Shown here one piece after another: positions 1-5,109 of a stretch of 5,109 nucleotides of DNA (its first letter is position 1; each line of letters starts with the position of its first letter). The position numbers and the translations under genes were made by a program. Source of the stretch: Minisyncoccota bacterium (GTDB lineage: Bacteria; Patescibacteriota; Minisyncoccia; Phycocordibacterales; JAACPR01); contig JAGOTN010000034.1 in the NCBI GenBank assembly GCA_018061745.1, positions 1 to 5,109 on the forward strand. The letters run 5' to 3'. The notes under the pieces are model-generated. The model had not been told where the DNA came from. It was given only the letters and a program-made list of their open reading frames with translations, and did no database searches.

Positions 1-1
1 G

Positions 2-10
2 TGATATAAT
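2..10 (+). promoter_or_regulatory. Extended -10 promoter element for the 20-codon gene
   Basis: The sequence TGATATAAT is a perfect extended -10 (TGn followed by TATAAT at 5-10). A sigma70-type start would fall about 7 nt after the hexamer, near positions 16-18, directly in front of the ATG at 19. Any -35 element would lie left of the window and cannot be judged. The hexamer match and its position are seen directly; promoter activity and the start site are inferred. Confidence 0.6.
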
Positions 11-18
11 ATTTTGGT

Positions 19-81
19 ATGGCAAAAGGAAAAGACGCAAGAAAAGAAAAAAAGAAACCAAAAAAGACAGACAAGAAATAA
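19..81 (+). CDS. Lysine-rich micro-protein, 20 aa, predicted leaderless
   Basis: This tiny frame runs from ATG at 19 to TAA at 79-81 and encodes MAKGKDARKEKKKPKK followed by TDKK. Ten of the 20 residues are lysine and one is arginine, so the peptide is very basic and probably disordered. No Shine-Dalgarno precedes it, and an in-frame TAA at 7-9 rules out a longer start. A perfect extended -10 ends 8 nt before the ATG, which makes a leaderless message likely. Very similar short peptides beginning M(A/G)KGKD...KKKPKK occur, as I recall, as unnamed proteins in many bacteria including CPR genomes; I know of no proven function. Binding to RNA, ribosomes or nucleoid would fit the charge but is a guess. 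It converges on the His-rich gene to its right. It is short enough to be missed by standard gene callers. Confidence 0.6.
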   Translation: MAKGKDARKEKKKPKKTDKK

Positions 82-114
82 AAAATTCCGTTTCGCTTTT
101 TGAGCTAACGGAAT
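76..114 (-). terminator. Intrinsic terminator of the His-rich gene
   Basis: A perfect 8-bp inverted repeat, ATTCCGTT at 85-92 and AACGGAAT at 107-114, can be extended inside the loop by GCT/AGC pairing (95-97 with 103-105). On the minus strand the stem is followed at once by TTTTTATTTC, a good U-tract. On the plus strand no T-run follows, so it works for minus-strand transcription. It lies 28 nt past the TGA of the gene at 143-529 and its tail overlaps the last codons of the small plus-strand gene. Confidence 0.75.
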
Positions 115-139
115 GATGTCTTGGTTTAGAAAAATGTAA

Positions 140-171
140 ACCTCAGTGTGCGAGGTGGATTTTTTCTTTTT
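140..171 (+). terminator. Possible weak terminator for the plus-strand micro-gene
   Basis: ACCTC (140-144) and GAGGT (152-156) can form a 5-bp stem with a 7-nt loop. After three bases comes the plus-strand run TTTTTTCTTTTT at 160-171. It lies about 58 nt beyond the micro-gene stop and inside the 3' end of the opposing His-rich gene. The stem is short and the T-run also encodes lysine codons of that gene, so this could be coincidence. Confidence 0.35.
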
Positions 172-529
172 GTCCCATCGCCTTGAACATCATCGAATGA
201 ATGCTTCCTGCATCATGCTCATCATGCTTCAAAACATAAGGCCAAGTACTTTCTCCGTGAGAAGAAATTTTAATGACACAGTGATCATTTCCGTGCCTAC
301 CTTCTTCAATCTCTAAGGTAAGGGTTGTTTTCCCTTGATGACCTTGCTGAAGAGAATGTCTTTGCTGCATAGCAAACCGACAATGATCCAGACCAACAGA
401 TCGAAGAAAATTTGAAAGTATTTTTGCATGCTTGATGCAAATGTCCCAATTGTTTTTGTGCATTGGAACAACGCAAAAATTTACAGGTTCAGTAGTTGGA
501 ATAGCTGGTGCGTGATTTTTTACGGACAT
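143..529 (-). CDS. Unrecognised histidine-rich protein, 128 aa
   Basis: I do not recognise the family. The protein has 14 histidines in 128 residues (positions 6, 24, 34, 49, 58, 64, 79, 83, 91, 102, 105, 111, 125, 128) and four cysteines (19, 31, 50, 84). Two of the cysteines lie in a repeated Asp-His-Cys triplet (48-50 and 82-84). A cluster KHDEHDAGSIH spans 101-111. There is no signal peptide or membrane segment, so it should be cytoplasmic. By eye, a helix (about 26-45) is followed by beta-strands (about 68-75 and 83-89) and a C-terminal helix, suggesting a small alpha/beta fold. Metal binding is a reasonable inference, not shown. The gene sits alone between two minus-strand terminators, so it is probably monocistronic. 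No Shine-Dalgarno precedes the ATG, it ends in TGA unlike its neighbours, and its G+C is about 40%, all of which hint at a different history. The flanking terminators support it being a real gene. Confidence 0.6.
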   Translation of the reverse strand: MSVKNHAPAIPTTEPVNFCVVPMHKNNWDICIKHAKILSNFLRSVGLDHCRFAMQQRHSLQQGHQGKTTLTLEIEEGRHGNDHCVIKISSHGESTWPYVLKHDEHDAGSIHSMMFKAMGQKEKIHLAH

Positions 530-554
530 ATTTAATATGTGGTTTGAATGAAAG

Positions 555-564
555 ATCTTATATA
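555..564 (-). promoter_or_regulatory. Candidate -10 region for the His-rich gene
   Basis: On the minus strand the AT-rich run TATATAAGAT holds several partial -10 matches (TATATA, TAAGAT; four of six bases each). It lies 25 nt or more before the ATG at 529. No good -35 is visible, because the appropriate distance falls inside the upstream terminator hairpin. The call depends mostly on the logic that a gene placed after a terminator needs its own promoter. Confidence 0.3.
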
Positions 565-590
565 AACAAAAATACGCACAAATGCGTATT
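561..590 (-). terminator. Intrinsic terminator of the dcw/nucleotide-kinase operon
   Basis: AATACGCA (571-578) and TGCGTATT (583-590) form a perfect 8-bp stem with a 4-nt loop. Read on the minus strand it is followed by TTTGTTTATA (570 to 561). No T-run follows on the plus strand. It begins 30 nt after the TAG of the adenylate-kinase-like gene, so it ends the leftward operon and separates it from the His-rich gene. Confidence 0.8.
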
Positions 591-620
591 CCTGTCTAAA
601 ATCCTGTTCGAAACAATAAC

Positions 621-1211
621 CTATTCTTGTATTTTTGTCAAAATTTCTGCCTGAATATCTTCCACACTCTTACTTCCATCTATATCATGGAATTTATAAC
701 GCTTGTTCTCACTGTAGTAGTCCAACATAGGTTGAACCTCCTCCATAAACCAATCTAGACGCTTTTCTATCTGCGTTGTGTCATCGTCACTTCTGTCTCG
801 TTTTAATAATCTATCTACAAGAAGTTCTCGAGGAACATCTAAAGAAATTACATGCACATCATCGTAACTCATAAAATCTAAAGCACTTTCTAAAATTGGA
901 AGCTCTAATTGTCTTCGTGGAGAACCGTCTAAAACAATATGTGCATCTTCACTTAATTCATCAAATAAAACATCAGTCCAATTCCAAGCTGACAAAAATA
1001 CTGGAAGAAGACCTCCAGTGCTTATAGTCTCAGAAATTTTTTTCGCTAAATAACCTTGTCTATCAACTAATTTTCTAAATCGACTTCCTGTCTCAATATG
1101 TGTGATTTTTCGTGAATCATTTTGTTCTAGAAATTCTTTCAAAAGCTTAGCTTGAGTTCCCTTTCCTGATCCTGATGCTCCAAAAAATATAAATGCTGTT
1201 TTGTTTTTCAT
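621..1211 (-). CDS. adk: Adenylate kinase-like nucleoside monophosphate kinase, short-lid type
   Basis: This 196-residue P-loop kinase should transfer phosphate from ATP to AMP (or a related NMP) in the cytoplasm. Visible motifs in adenylate-kinase order are the P-loop GASGSGKGTQ (11-20), the NMP-binding TGSRFR (41-46; usually TGDMLR), GGLLP (66-70; usually GxLVP), the core DGSPRR (95-100; usually DGFPRT), the arginine segment KRDRSDDD (137-144; the GRxDD region), the KRL at 150-152 and a C-terminal IDGS (177-180). Only a short loop replaces the long Zn/lid insert of E. coli-type Adk, so this is a short-form enzyme. The Phe-to-Ser change in the DGFPR motif and the weak TGDML match leave AMP specificity somewhat open; I recall similar DGSPR sequences in CPR genomes. 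Its ATG lies 4 nt after the cmk stop with no clear Shine-Dalgarno, so it probably depends on coupling to cmk. It is the last gene of the operon and ends in TAG. Confidence 0.85.
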   Translation of the reverse strand: MKNKTAFIFFGASGSGKGTQAKLLKEFLEQNDSRKITHIETGSRFRKLVDRQGYLAKKISETISTGGLLPVFLSAWNWTDVLFDELSEDAHIVLDGSPRRQLELPILESALDFMSYDDVHVISLDVPRELLVDRLLKRDRSDDDTTQIEKRLDWFMEEVQPMLDYYSENKRYKFHDIDGSKSVEDIQAEILTKIQE

Positions 1212-1215
1212 AAAT

Positions 1216-1761
1216 TTATCTTATCTTATTAATAAGATCTTGAATAATTTCTTCTGGTGAAATAGATGTTGTATCAATAATTAAATCATAATATCTTTCA
1301 TCTAAATAATTTTCAATTTTGTAAAATGTCTTATAAAAATTAGTATACAAATTTTCTCTTTCTAATGTTTCCTTTTTTGCAGTTTCAAAATCTACACCTT
1401 GTCTTTCGGCAACTCGTTTAAATCTCTCTTCTTCATTGCAAGTTAAAAGAATCTTAAATGCTCCGGGAATCATGTGGGCACACAATCTTCCTTCTATTAT
1501 AAATCTATCATTTTCAGATCCAAACTTTTTTGTTCTTTCATCAACCTCAACATCAACACTAAAATCTTTGTTTTCTGGGGAGTGAATAATTTTTTGAAAT
1601 TCTAGAACTGAATTATATCCTTTCTCTTTCGCAAGTTCTCTAAAAAAGTTTCCAGCAGAAGTAAATTTAAAACCTATTTTTTCAGCAAGCCCTTTAGACA
1701 CAGTACCTTTTCCAGTACCACTCAAACCTCCTATTGTTATTTTTGTAATTTTTGTTTCCAT
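1216..1761 (-). CDS. cmk: Archaeal-type cytidylate (CMP) kinase family protein
   Basis: The 181-residue protein is a P-loop NMP kinase that most resembles the short archaeal-type (d)CMP kinase, not the longer bacterial Cmk. It should phosphorylate CMP/dCMP with ATP. Supporting motifs are the P-loop GGLSGTGKGT (11-20), the family signature SAGNFFRELAKEKG (35-48), EGRL (90-93, the conserved substrate-side arginine), RVAERQG (116-122, short lid), ETLERE (131-136) and YDLIIDT (158-164) near the C-terminus. I chose the ATG at 1761 because translation then starts directly before the conserved first strand and 4 nt after the murF stop. An ATG at 1800 would add 13 residues and overlap murF by 35 nt. 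A GGAAA lies 14 or more nt upstream, too far to be a strong ribosome site. The same 4-nt spacing joins it to adk downstream. Confidence 0.85.
   Translation of the reverse strand: METKITKITIGGLSGTGKGTVSKGLAEKIGFKFTSAGNFFRELAKEKGYNSVLEFQKIIHSPENKDFSVDVEVDERTKKFGSENDRFIIEGRLCAHMIPGAFKILLTCNEEERFKRVAERQGVDFETAKKETLERENLYTNFYKTFYKIENYLDERYYDLIIDTTSISPEEIIQDLINKIR
1223..1238. repeat. 16-bp perfect palindrome at the cmk/adk junction
   Basis: ATCTTATTAATAAGAT is a perfect palindrome with no spacer, covering the last codons of cmk and ending just before its stop and the adk start. As RNA it could form only a weak AT-only stem of 5-6 bp. It could be a protein-binding site or chance in an AT-rich genome; the symmetry is certain, the function is not. 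Confidence 0.4.
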
Positions 1762-1765
1762 AATT

Positions 1766-3067
1766 TTAACGATTTTTCCAATCAATTTCTTGACGCACAA
1801 GTAAACTAGATTTATCTAAGTCTTCCGAAATAATTTCAGCAACCACTTTTTCTAATCTGATACTTTGAGATCCTTTTACTAAAACAACAGCTCCAGGTTT
1901 TAAATAATTTGAAAGAAAATCTGAAACTCCATTGAAGTCTCTAAAATGTAGCACAGAATCCTTATCCATCCCACATTCAATTGCAGACTGAAAAATTGAT
2001 TGAGCTCTAATTCCAACAGAAACTAAAATATCAATTTTTGATTTTGCTATTTGTTCACCAATTTTTTTATGTTCACTTGCAGAATATCTCCCAATTTCCA
2101 ACATATCACCCAGCACTGCAATTTTATTTCCATTTGTTTCCACTTCAGATAAAACTTCGACGGCTTTTTGCATTGCAATTGGCGAAGCATTGTATGTGTC
2201 ATCAATAATCATGCTTTTATTTTTTCCAAGAATTAAATTCATTCTTCCTCTAGGGGCTTGAAAATTTGAAAAGGAATTAACCATATTTAAAAACGGCACA
2301 CCCTGAGAAAGTCCTACGGCAACAGCAGCCGTCACAGGAAGAATGTGTTGTACACCTAAAACATTTGGCAAGAAAACTGGAACTGAATTTCCTGAATTAG
2401 ATACTTTGAATGAAACTCCTGAAGGCAATTTTATCTCATCATGATTTGTATAAACTATATTTTCATTTGAAAAAGAAACACTGGAATTAATATCGCTTCC
2501 GTATGTATAAACATTTCCAGAAAATCTTTCTTTTGCAGCTAGCGCTAATTTATCATCTGCATTTAAAACCAAAGTACCATCTTTTTGTAAATAATTAATA
2601 ACCGACAAATCTTCTTCGTTTAAAGCTTCTGGAGAAGAAAAAAATTCAACATGCACAGGAATTTTTGGTAATGCAGTTATTACAACAACATTTGGTTTCA
2701 ACCATTTTGCAACTTTAGAAACATCTCCTGGATGATCTGCACCAACTTCTAAAATCAACCACTCTGGATATTCTTTTTTTAAAGGCACAATTAATCCAAG
2801 AAAAATATTTTTAATCCAAAGCACTGGATCGTTCCAAGCATTTTCTAAACCTAGAATTGTTAAAGGAGTTCCAATTTCACTATTAAAACTTTTTTGGTTT
2901 TTTCTAACTCTCAAAGAATTTTCTAGCGCAGTATAAATGGCATCTTTTGTAGATGTTTTTCCAACACTTCCTGTAATGGCGATAATTTTTGGTTTAAATC
3001 TAAATAAAACTAATTTAGATTCTAAAATTAAAATTGATATTATTATTTTTTTAAATATTTCTTTCAT
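1766..3067 (-). CDS. murF: MurF-like Mur ligase lacking the N-terminal domain
   Basis: MurF joins D-Ala-D-Ala to the UDP-MurNAc-tripeptide using ATP, the last cytoplasmic step of the stem peptide. The 433-residue protein shows the MurF ATPase and C-terminal domains: P-loop TGSVGKTS (32-39), NSEIGTPLTIL (62-71... a MurF hallmark), EVGADHPGD (107-115), LNADD (168-172), GRM (274-276), DDTYNASP (289-296), LGDMLEIG (319-326) and the terminal KGS (398-400). Two features are odd. The roughly 80-residue N-terminal substrate domain of ordinary MurF is absent; a hydrophobic stretch (8-22) precedes the P-loop instead. An in-frame TAG two codons before the ATG (3071-3073) shows this is not a start-site error. 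Second, the lysine carbamylated in Mur ligases is Asp here (residue 153). The start overlaps ftsI by 17 nt without a visible Shine-Dalgarno, so coupling is likely. Family is well supported; exact substrate is less certain. Confidence 0.85.
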   Translation of the reverse strand: MKEIFKKIIISILILESKLVLFRFKPKIIAITGSVGKTSTKDAIYTALENSLRVRKNQKSFNSEIGTPLTILGLENAWNDPVLWIKNIFLGLIVPLKKEYPEWLILEVGADHPGDVSKVAKWLKPNVVVITALPKIPVHVEFFSSPEALNEEDLSVINYLQKDGTLVLNADDKLALAAKERFSGNVYTYGSDINSSVSFSNENIVYTNHDEIKLPSGVSFKVSNSGNSVPVFLPNVLGVQHILPVTAAVAVGLSQGVPFLNMVNSFSNFQAPRGRMNLILGKNKSMIIDDTYNASPIAMQKAVEVLSEVETNGNKIAVLGDMLEIGRYSASEHKKIGEQIAKSKIDILVSVGIRAQSIFQSAIECGMDKDSVLHFRDFNGVSDFLSNYLKPGAVVLVKGSQSIRLEKVVAEIISEDLDKSSLLVRQEIDWKNR

Positions 3068-4778
3068 CGTCTAATTGTCTGTCTGGCGGAATGTCGTAAT
3101 AATTAATCAAAAACTTCGTAATATCCATAAAAGGCTCTGTGAGTGTTTGAGAAGAATAATCAGCTCCATGAGGCTCTGTGTGATACATAAACACTATAAA
3201 TCTAGGGTTAAAAGATGGAAAATAACCGAAAAATGAGTGTAAAAATCTGTCCTCATAATAACCCTTACCGCCTTTAACTGCAATTTGAGCTGTTCCTGTT
3301 TTTGCAGCAATTGAATGGTTTGGTAAAGCTACTTCACCTCCAGCCAAAGCATCATCCACAACATGAGTAAGCATTCGAGAAATTTCTTCTGAAGTATCTT
3401 GAGAGAAAATTCTCTCACCTTTCTCTACTTTTGTTTTTTTAACTTCTCCATTTTCATATTTAATTTCACTCACAATATGTGGAGTCACAAGATATCCTCC
3501 ATTTCCAAGAGTCGCTAAAGCCCTAGTAATTGAAATTGGACTCATCGCAATACCTTGTCCGTATGATGCAGACACATATTCAATATCACGATTATTTTTT
3601 AAGTTTTCAATCAAAGGATGTGCTTCGTTCGGTAAATCAATTTCAGTTTTTTCACCAATTAATTTTTTTAAATAATCTACAAAAGTTTGATTACCTACTT
3701 TATTAACAACAAAAGCTACTCCCGTATTTAAGGATTTATTCAAAACATCCTGCATTGTAACTACACCACGAGCTTTTTTATCATAGTTACGAATTGTAAA
3801 ACCATTCATCGTCAAACTTCCTCTATCTTCATATTGAGTTTTAGCAGTCACAGCTTTTGTTTCCAAACCAATAGCCATTGTAAGTGGCTTAACAATAGAA
3901 CCCATCTCGTAAACATCCTCAACTAATGGATTATTAAAAATTGAAAGATCTTCAACTTCTTTAAAATTATTTAAATCAAAACTTGGAGAAGTCGCCATCG
4001 CAATAATTTCTCCCGTAGAAGGATCCATAACAATTGCACCGATAATTTTTGAATTCCATTTTTCTTGTGTTTCTTGTAATTCTTTTTCTACAAAAGACTG
4101 AACAGTCGGCTCAATAGTTGTCACAATCGAACCATCTTTATCTTGACCTTTAAAAGCACTTCCGATTCCTGAAAAAATTTCTACAAAAAAGTTTTCATAA
4201 TTTTTATCTGTATCTCTATTCAATAGATCATCGTATTGCCTTTCCAGACCATATTGCCCTTTATAAATTTCATCTTTCCAACCCATAAAACCAACAACAT
4301 TTGAAGCTAGATTTTTCCCTGGATAAAATCGCCATCTTTCTTTATCTACAGCAACCCCTTTAATTTTTAAACTATTAATTTTGTCAGCTGTCTCTTGATT
4401 AATTTTTTTCTCAACTTCTGCATAATGAGAACCTGATTTTTCAAATCTAGTTAAAAAAGTTTCTTCATCAACATCTAGAACAAAAGAAAGTTTATTGTAT
4501 ACGTCTGCAGGTTCTGAAATTAAAGTAGGATTAAAAGAAACAGTGTATCCAGTCTGGATCGTGGCAGCATCAATTTTTTCTCCATCTTTTGTAGTAAAAG
4601 AAATACTTCCACGATTGAAAACATTGGCAACTTTTTTTACATATTTTTTTTCAGCAGATTCTAAATACTCTTTTCCATTAACTATTTGTAAAATATATAG
4701 CTTAGAAACTAAAACAAAAGCTACTAATAAAACGCAGCCAAAAACTACTTTTATTCTTATATTGTTATCTTTCTTCAT
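3051..4778 (-). CDS. ftsI: Class B penicillin-binding protein, septal transpeptidase FtsI/PBP2-like
   Basis: This 575-residue bitopic membrane protein cross-links peptidoglycan at the division septum, working with an FtsW glycosyltransferase and the FtsQLB complex. It has a short cytoplasmic tail, one membrane segment (about 7-32), an NRGSIS start of the dimerisation/pedestal domain (55-60), and the transpeptidase domain with catalytic SIVK (Ser294, Lys297), SLN (349-351) and KTG (493-495). YGQGIAMSP (406-414) and FFGYFP (516-521) are also typical. There is no PASTA domain. The ATG at 4778 was chosen because a CAGGA ribosome site lies 10 nt upstream and it puts the membrane segment close to the N-terminus; an ATG at 4835 would add 19 residues and overlap the upstream gene far more. 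With this start the gene overlaps the FtsL-like gene by 14 nt and murF by 17 nt. The context in the dcw order supports FtsI over an elongation PBP2. Confidence 0.92.
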   Translation of the reverse strand: MKKDNNIRIKVVFGCVLLVAFVLVSKLYILQIVNGKEYLESAEKKYVKKVANVFNRGSISFTTKDGEKIDAATIQTGYTVSFNPTLISEPADVYNKLSFVLDVDEETFLTRFEKSGSHYAEVEKKINQETADKINSLKIKGVAVDKERWRFYPGKNLASNVVGFMGWKDEIYKGQYGLERQYDDLLNRDTDKNYENFFVEIFSGIGSAFKGQDKDGSIVTTIEPTVQSFVEKELQETQEKWNSKIIGAIVMDPSTGEIIAMATSPSFDLNNFKEVEDLSIFNNPLVEDVYEMGSIVKPLTMAIGLETKAVTAKTQYEDRGSLTMNGFTIRNYDKKARGVVTMQDVLNKSLNTGVAFVVNKVGNQTFVDYLKKLIGEKTEIDLPNEAHPLIENLKNNRDIEYVSASYGQGIAMSPISITRALATLGNGGYLVTPHIVSEIKYENGEVKKTKVEKGERIFSQDTSEEISRMLTHVVDDALAGGEVALPNHSIAAKTGTAQIAVKGGKGYYEDRFLHSFFGYFPSFNPRFIVFMYHTEPHGADYSSQTLTEPFMDITKFLINYYDIPPDRQLDDERNI

Positions 4779-5109
4779 TAAAGGATAGTCCTGAATTTGA
4801 ATTTCTCGCCACAAAAACTGGTTCTGAAATTTCAACCAAACCTATACTTGAAGCATATTCTTTAGTGAAAGTTTTATTTTCTTCAATTAATTTAAATTCT
4901 AATTGACTTATTTCAGATCGAATATCAACAACAACCTCTTCTATTTTTTGAAGACCAGCAGTATTCATTACAGTCGCATTTACAAAATATGCATAAAACA
5001 AAACAAAGAAAGCAATAGAAGATACCAGTGTCCAAAATATAAAATTTTGGGAAAGAAATATGTTCATCTTTTTTATTGCTTTTGCTTGTGTTCGATTTCT
5101 GTAATTCAT
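4765..5109 (-). CDS. ftsL: FtsL-like bitopic division protein, reaches the window edge
   Basis: The visible 114 residues have the plan of FtsL: a basic cytoplasmic tail (1-20, rich in Lys/Arg), one membrane helix (about 22-43), then an extracytoplasmic helix likely to form a coiled coil (about 52-85) and a short tail beginning SSIGLVE (87-93), similar to the A..LGLV region that ends many FtsL coiled coils. FtsL pairs with DivIC/FtsB and activates FtsWI at the septum. Sequence identity in this family is very low, so the call depends on topology and on its place directly before ftsI, where dcw clusters carry ftsL. The ATG falls exactly at the window end (5107-5109), so the true start could lie further out; an internal ATG at 5067 is possible but has no ribosome site. 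rsmH would be expected next on the right. It ends in TAA, inside ftsI. Confidence 0.7.
   Translation of the reverse strand: MNYRNRTQAKAIKKMNIFLSQNFIFWTLVSSIAFFVLFYAYFVNATVMNTAGLQKIEEVVVDIRSEISQLEFKLIEENKTFTKEYASSIGLVEISEPVFVARNSNSGLSFNEER
4789..4793 (-). promoter_or_regulatory. Shine-Dalgarno site that fixes the ftsI start
   Basis: On the minus strand CAGGA lies 10 nt before the ATG at 4778 and within the 3' coding end of the FtsL-like gene. It is the only clear Shine-Dalgarno match before any gene in the window and favours the 575-residue ftsI start over the upstream ATG at 4835. Confidence 0.6.

Noticed and set aside
143..145. Recoding of TGA as glycine (Gracilibacteria-type code)
   Set aside because: About 1,460 codons of the five operon genes contain no in-frame TGA, and a terminator hairpin follows this TGA closely, so it reads as an ordinary stop.
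85..156. Inverted repeats as a CRISPR or mobile-element end
   Set aside because: The two hairpins differ in sequence, are not repeated, and their T-runs explain them as convergent terminators; no transposase or spacer pattern is present.
590..615. GTTCGAAAC resembling a tRNA T-loop, and two TCCTGT direct repeats 12 bp apart
   Set aside because: No T-stem pairing, acceptor stem or anticodon arm can be drawn around the GTTCGAAAC; the repeats are only 6 bp and two copies.
1762..1800. Upstream ATG giving a 194-residue CMP kinase
   Set aside because: It would overlap murF by 35 nt, and the family normally begins directly before the first beta-strand leading to the P-loop, as with the ATG at 1761.
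4495..4788. Plus-strand open frame of 97 codons
   Set aside because: It lies antisense to the N-terminal part of ftsI, whose membrane segment and motifs are convincing; the opposite-strand protein is low-complexity and has no recognisable features.
4779..4835. Upstream ATG giving a 594-residue FtsI
   Set aside because: It adds 19 residues that duplicate coding space of the FtsL-like gene in another frame, and the ATG at 4778 has a good CAGGA site and the normal FtsI N-terminal layout.

Overview
The window is an AT-rich stretch (roughly 30-35% G+C in the lines I counted by hand). Nearly every gene runs leftward on the minus strand. The gene types and order fit the division and cell-wall (dcw) cluster of a Patescibacteria/CPR bacterium, probably a Parcubacteria-like lineage. 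The evidence is a short FtsL-like protein, then FtsI, then a MurF that lacks its usual N-terminal domain, then an archaeal-type CMP kinase and a short adenylate-kinase-like enzyme. The assignment rests on remembered family features, not on a search. The standard genetic code applies: the five main genes end in TAA or TAG and contain no in-frame TGA, so the UGA=Gly code of Gracilibacteria/Absconditabacteria is unlikely.

Right to left, the main operon (5109 down to 621) is ftsL-like > ftsI > murF > cmk > adk. Its genes overlap (14 and 17 nt) or are 4 nt apart, so they are probably co-transcribed and translationally coupled. Only ftsI has a convincing Shine-Dalgarno sequence. The promoter lies beyond the right edge. 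The operon ends in a clean intrinsic terminator at 561-590. FtsL and FtsI would act at the division septum, MurF in making the peptidoglycan precursor, and the two kinases in supplying nucleoside diphosphates.

Left of that terminator is a single-gene unit on the same strand (143-529). It encodes an unrecognised, strikingly histidine-rich 128-residue protein and has its own terminator at 76-114. Its G+C (about 40% by hand count) is above that of the cluster. Converging on it from the left edge is a 20-codon plus-strand gene (19-81) for a lysine-rich peptide. A perfect extended -10 sits so close to its ATG that the mRNA is predicted to be leaderless.

The observations most worth a second look are the MurF variant (no N-terminal domain, and Asp in place of the lysine that is carbamylated in Mur ligases), the His-rich orphan gene, and the leaderless Lys-rich micro-gene.
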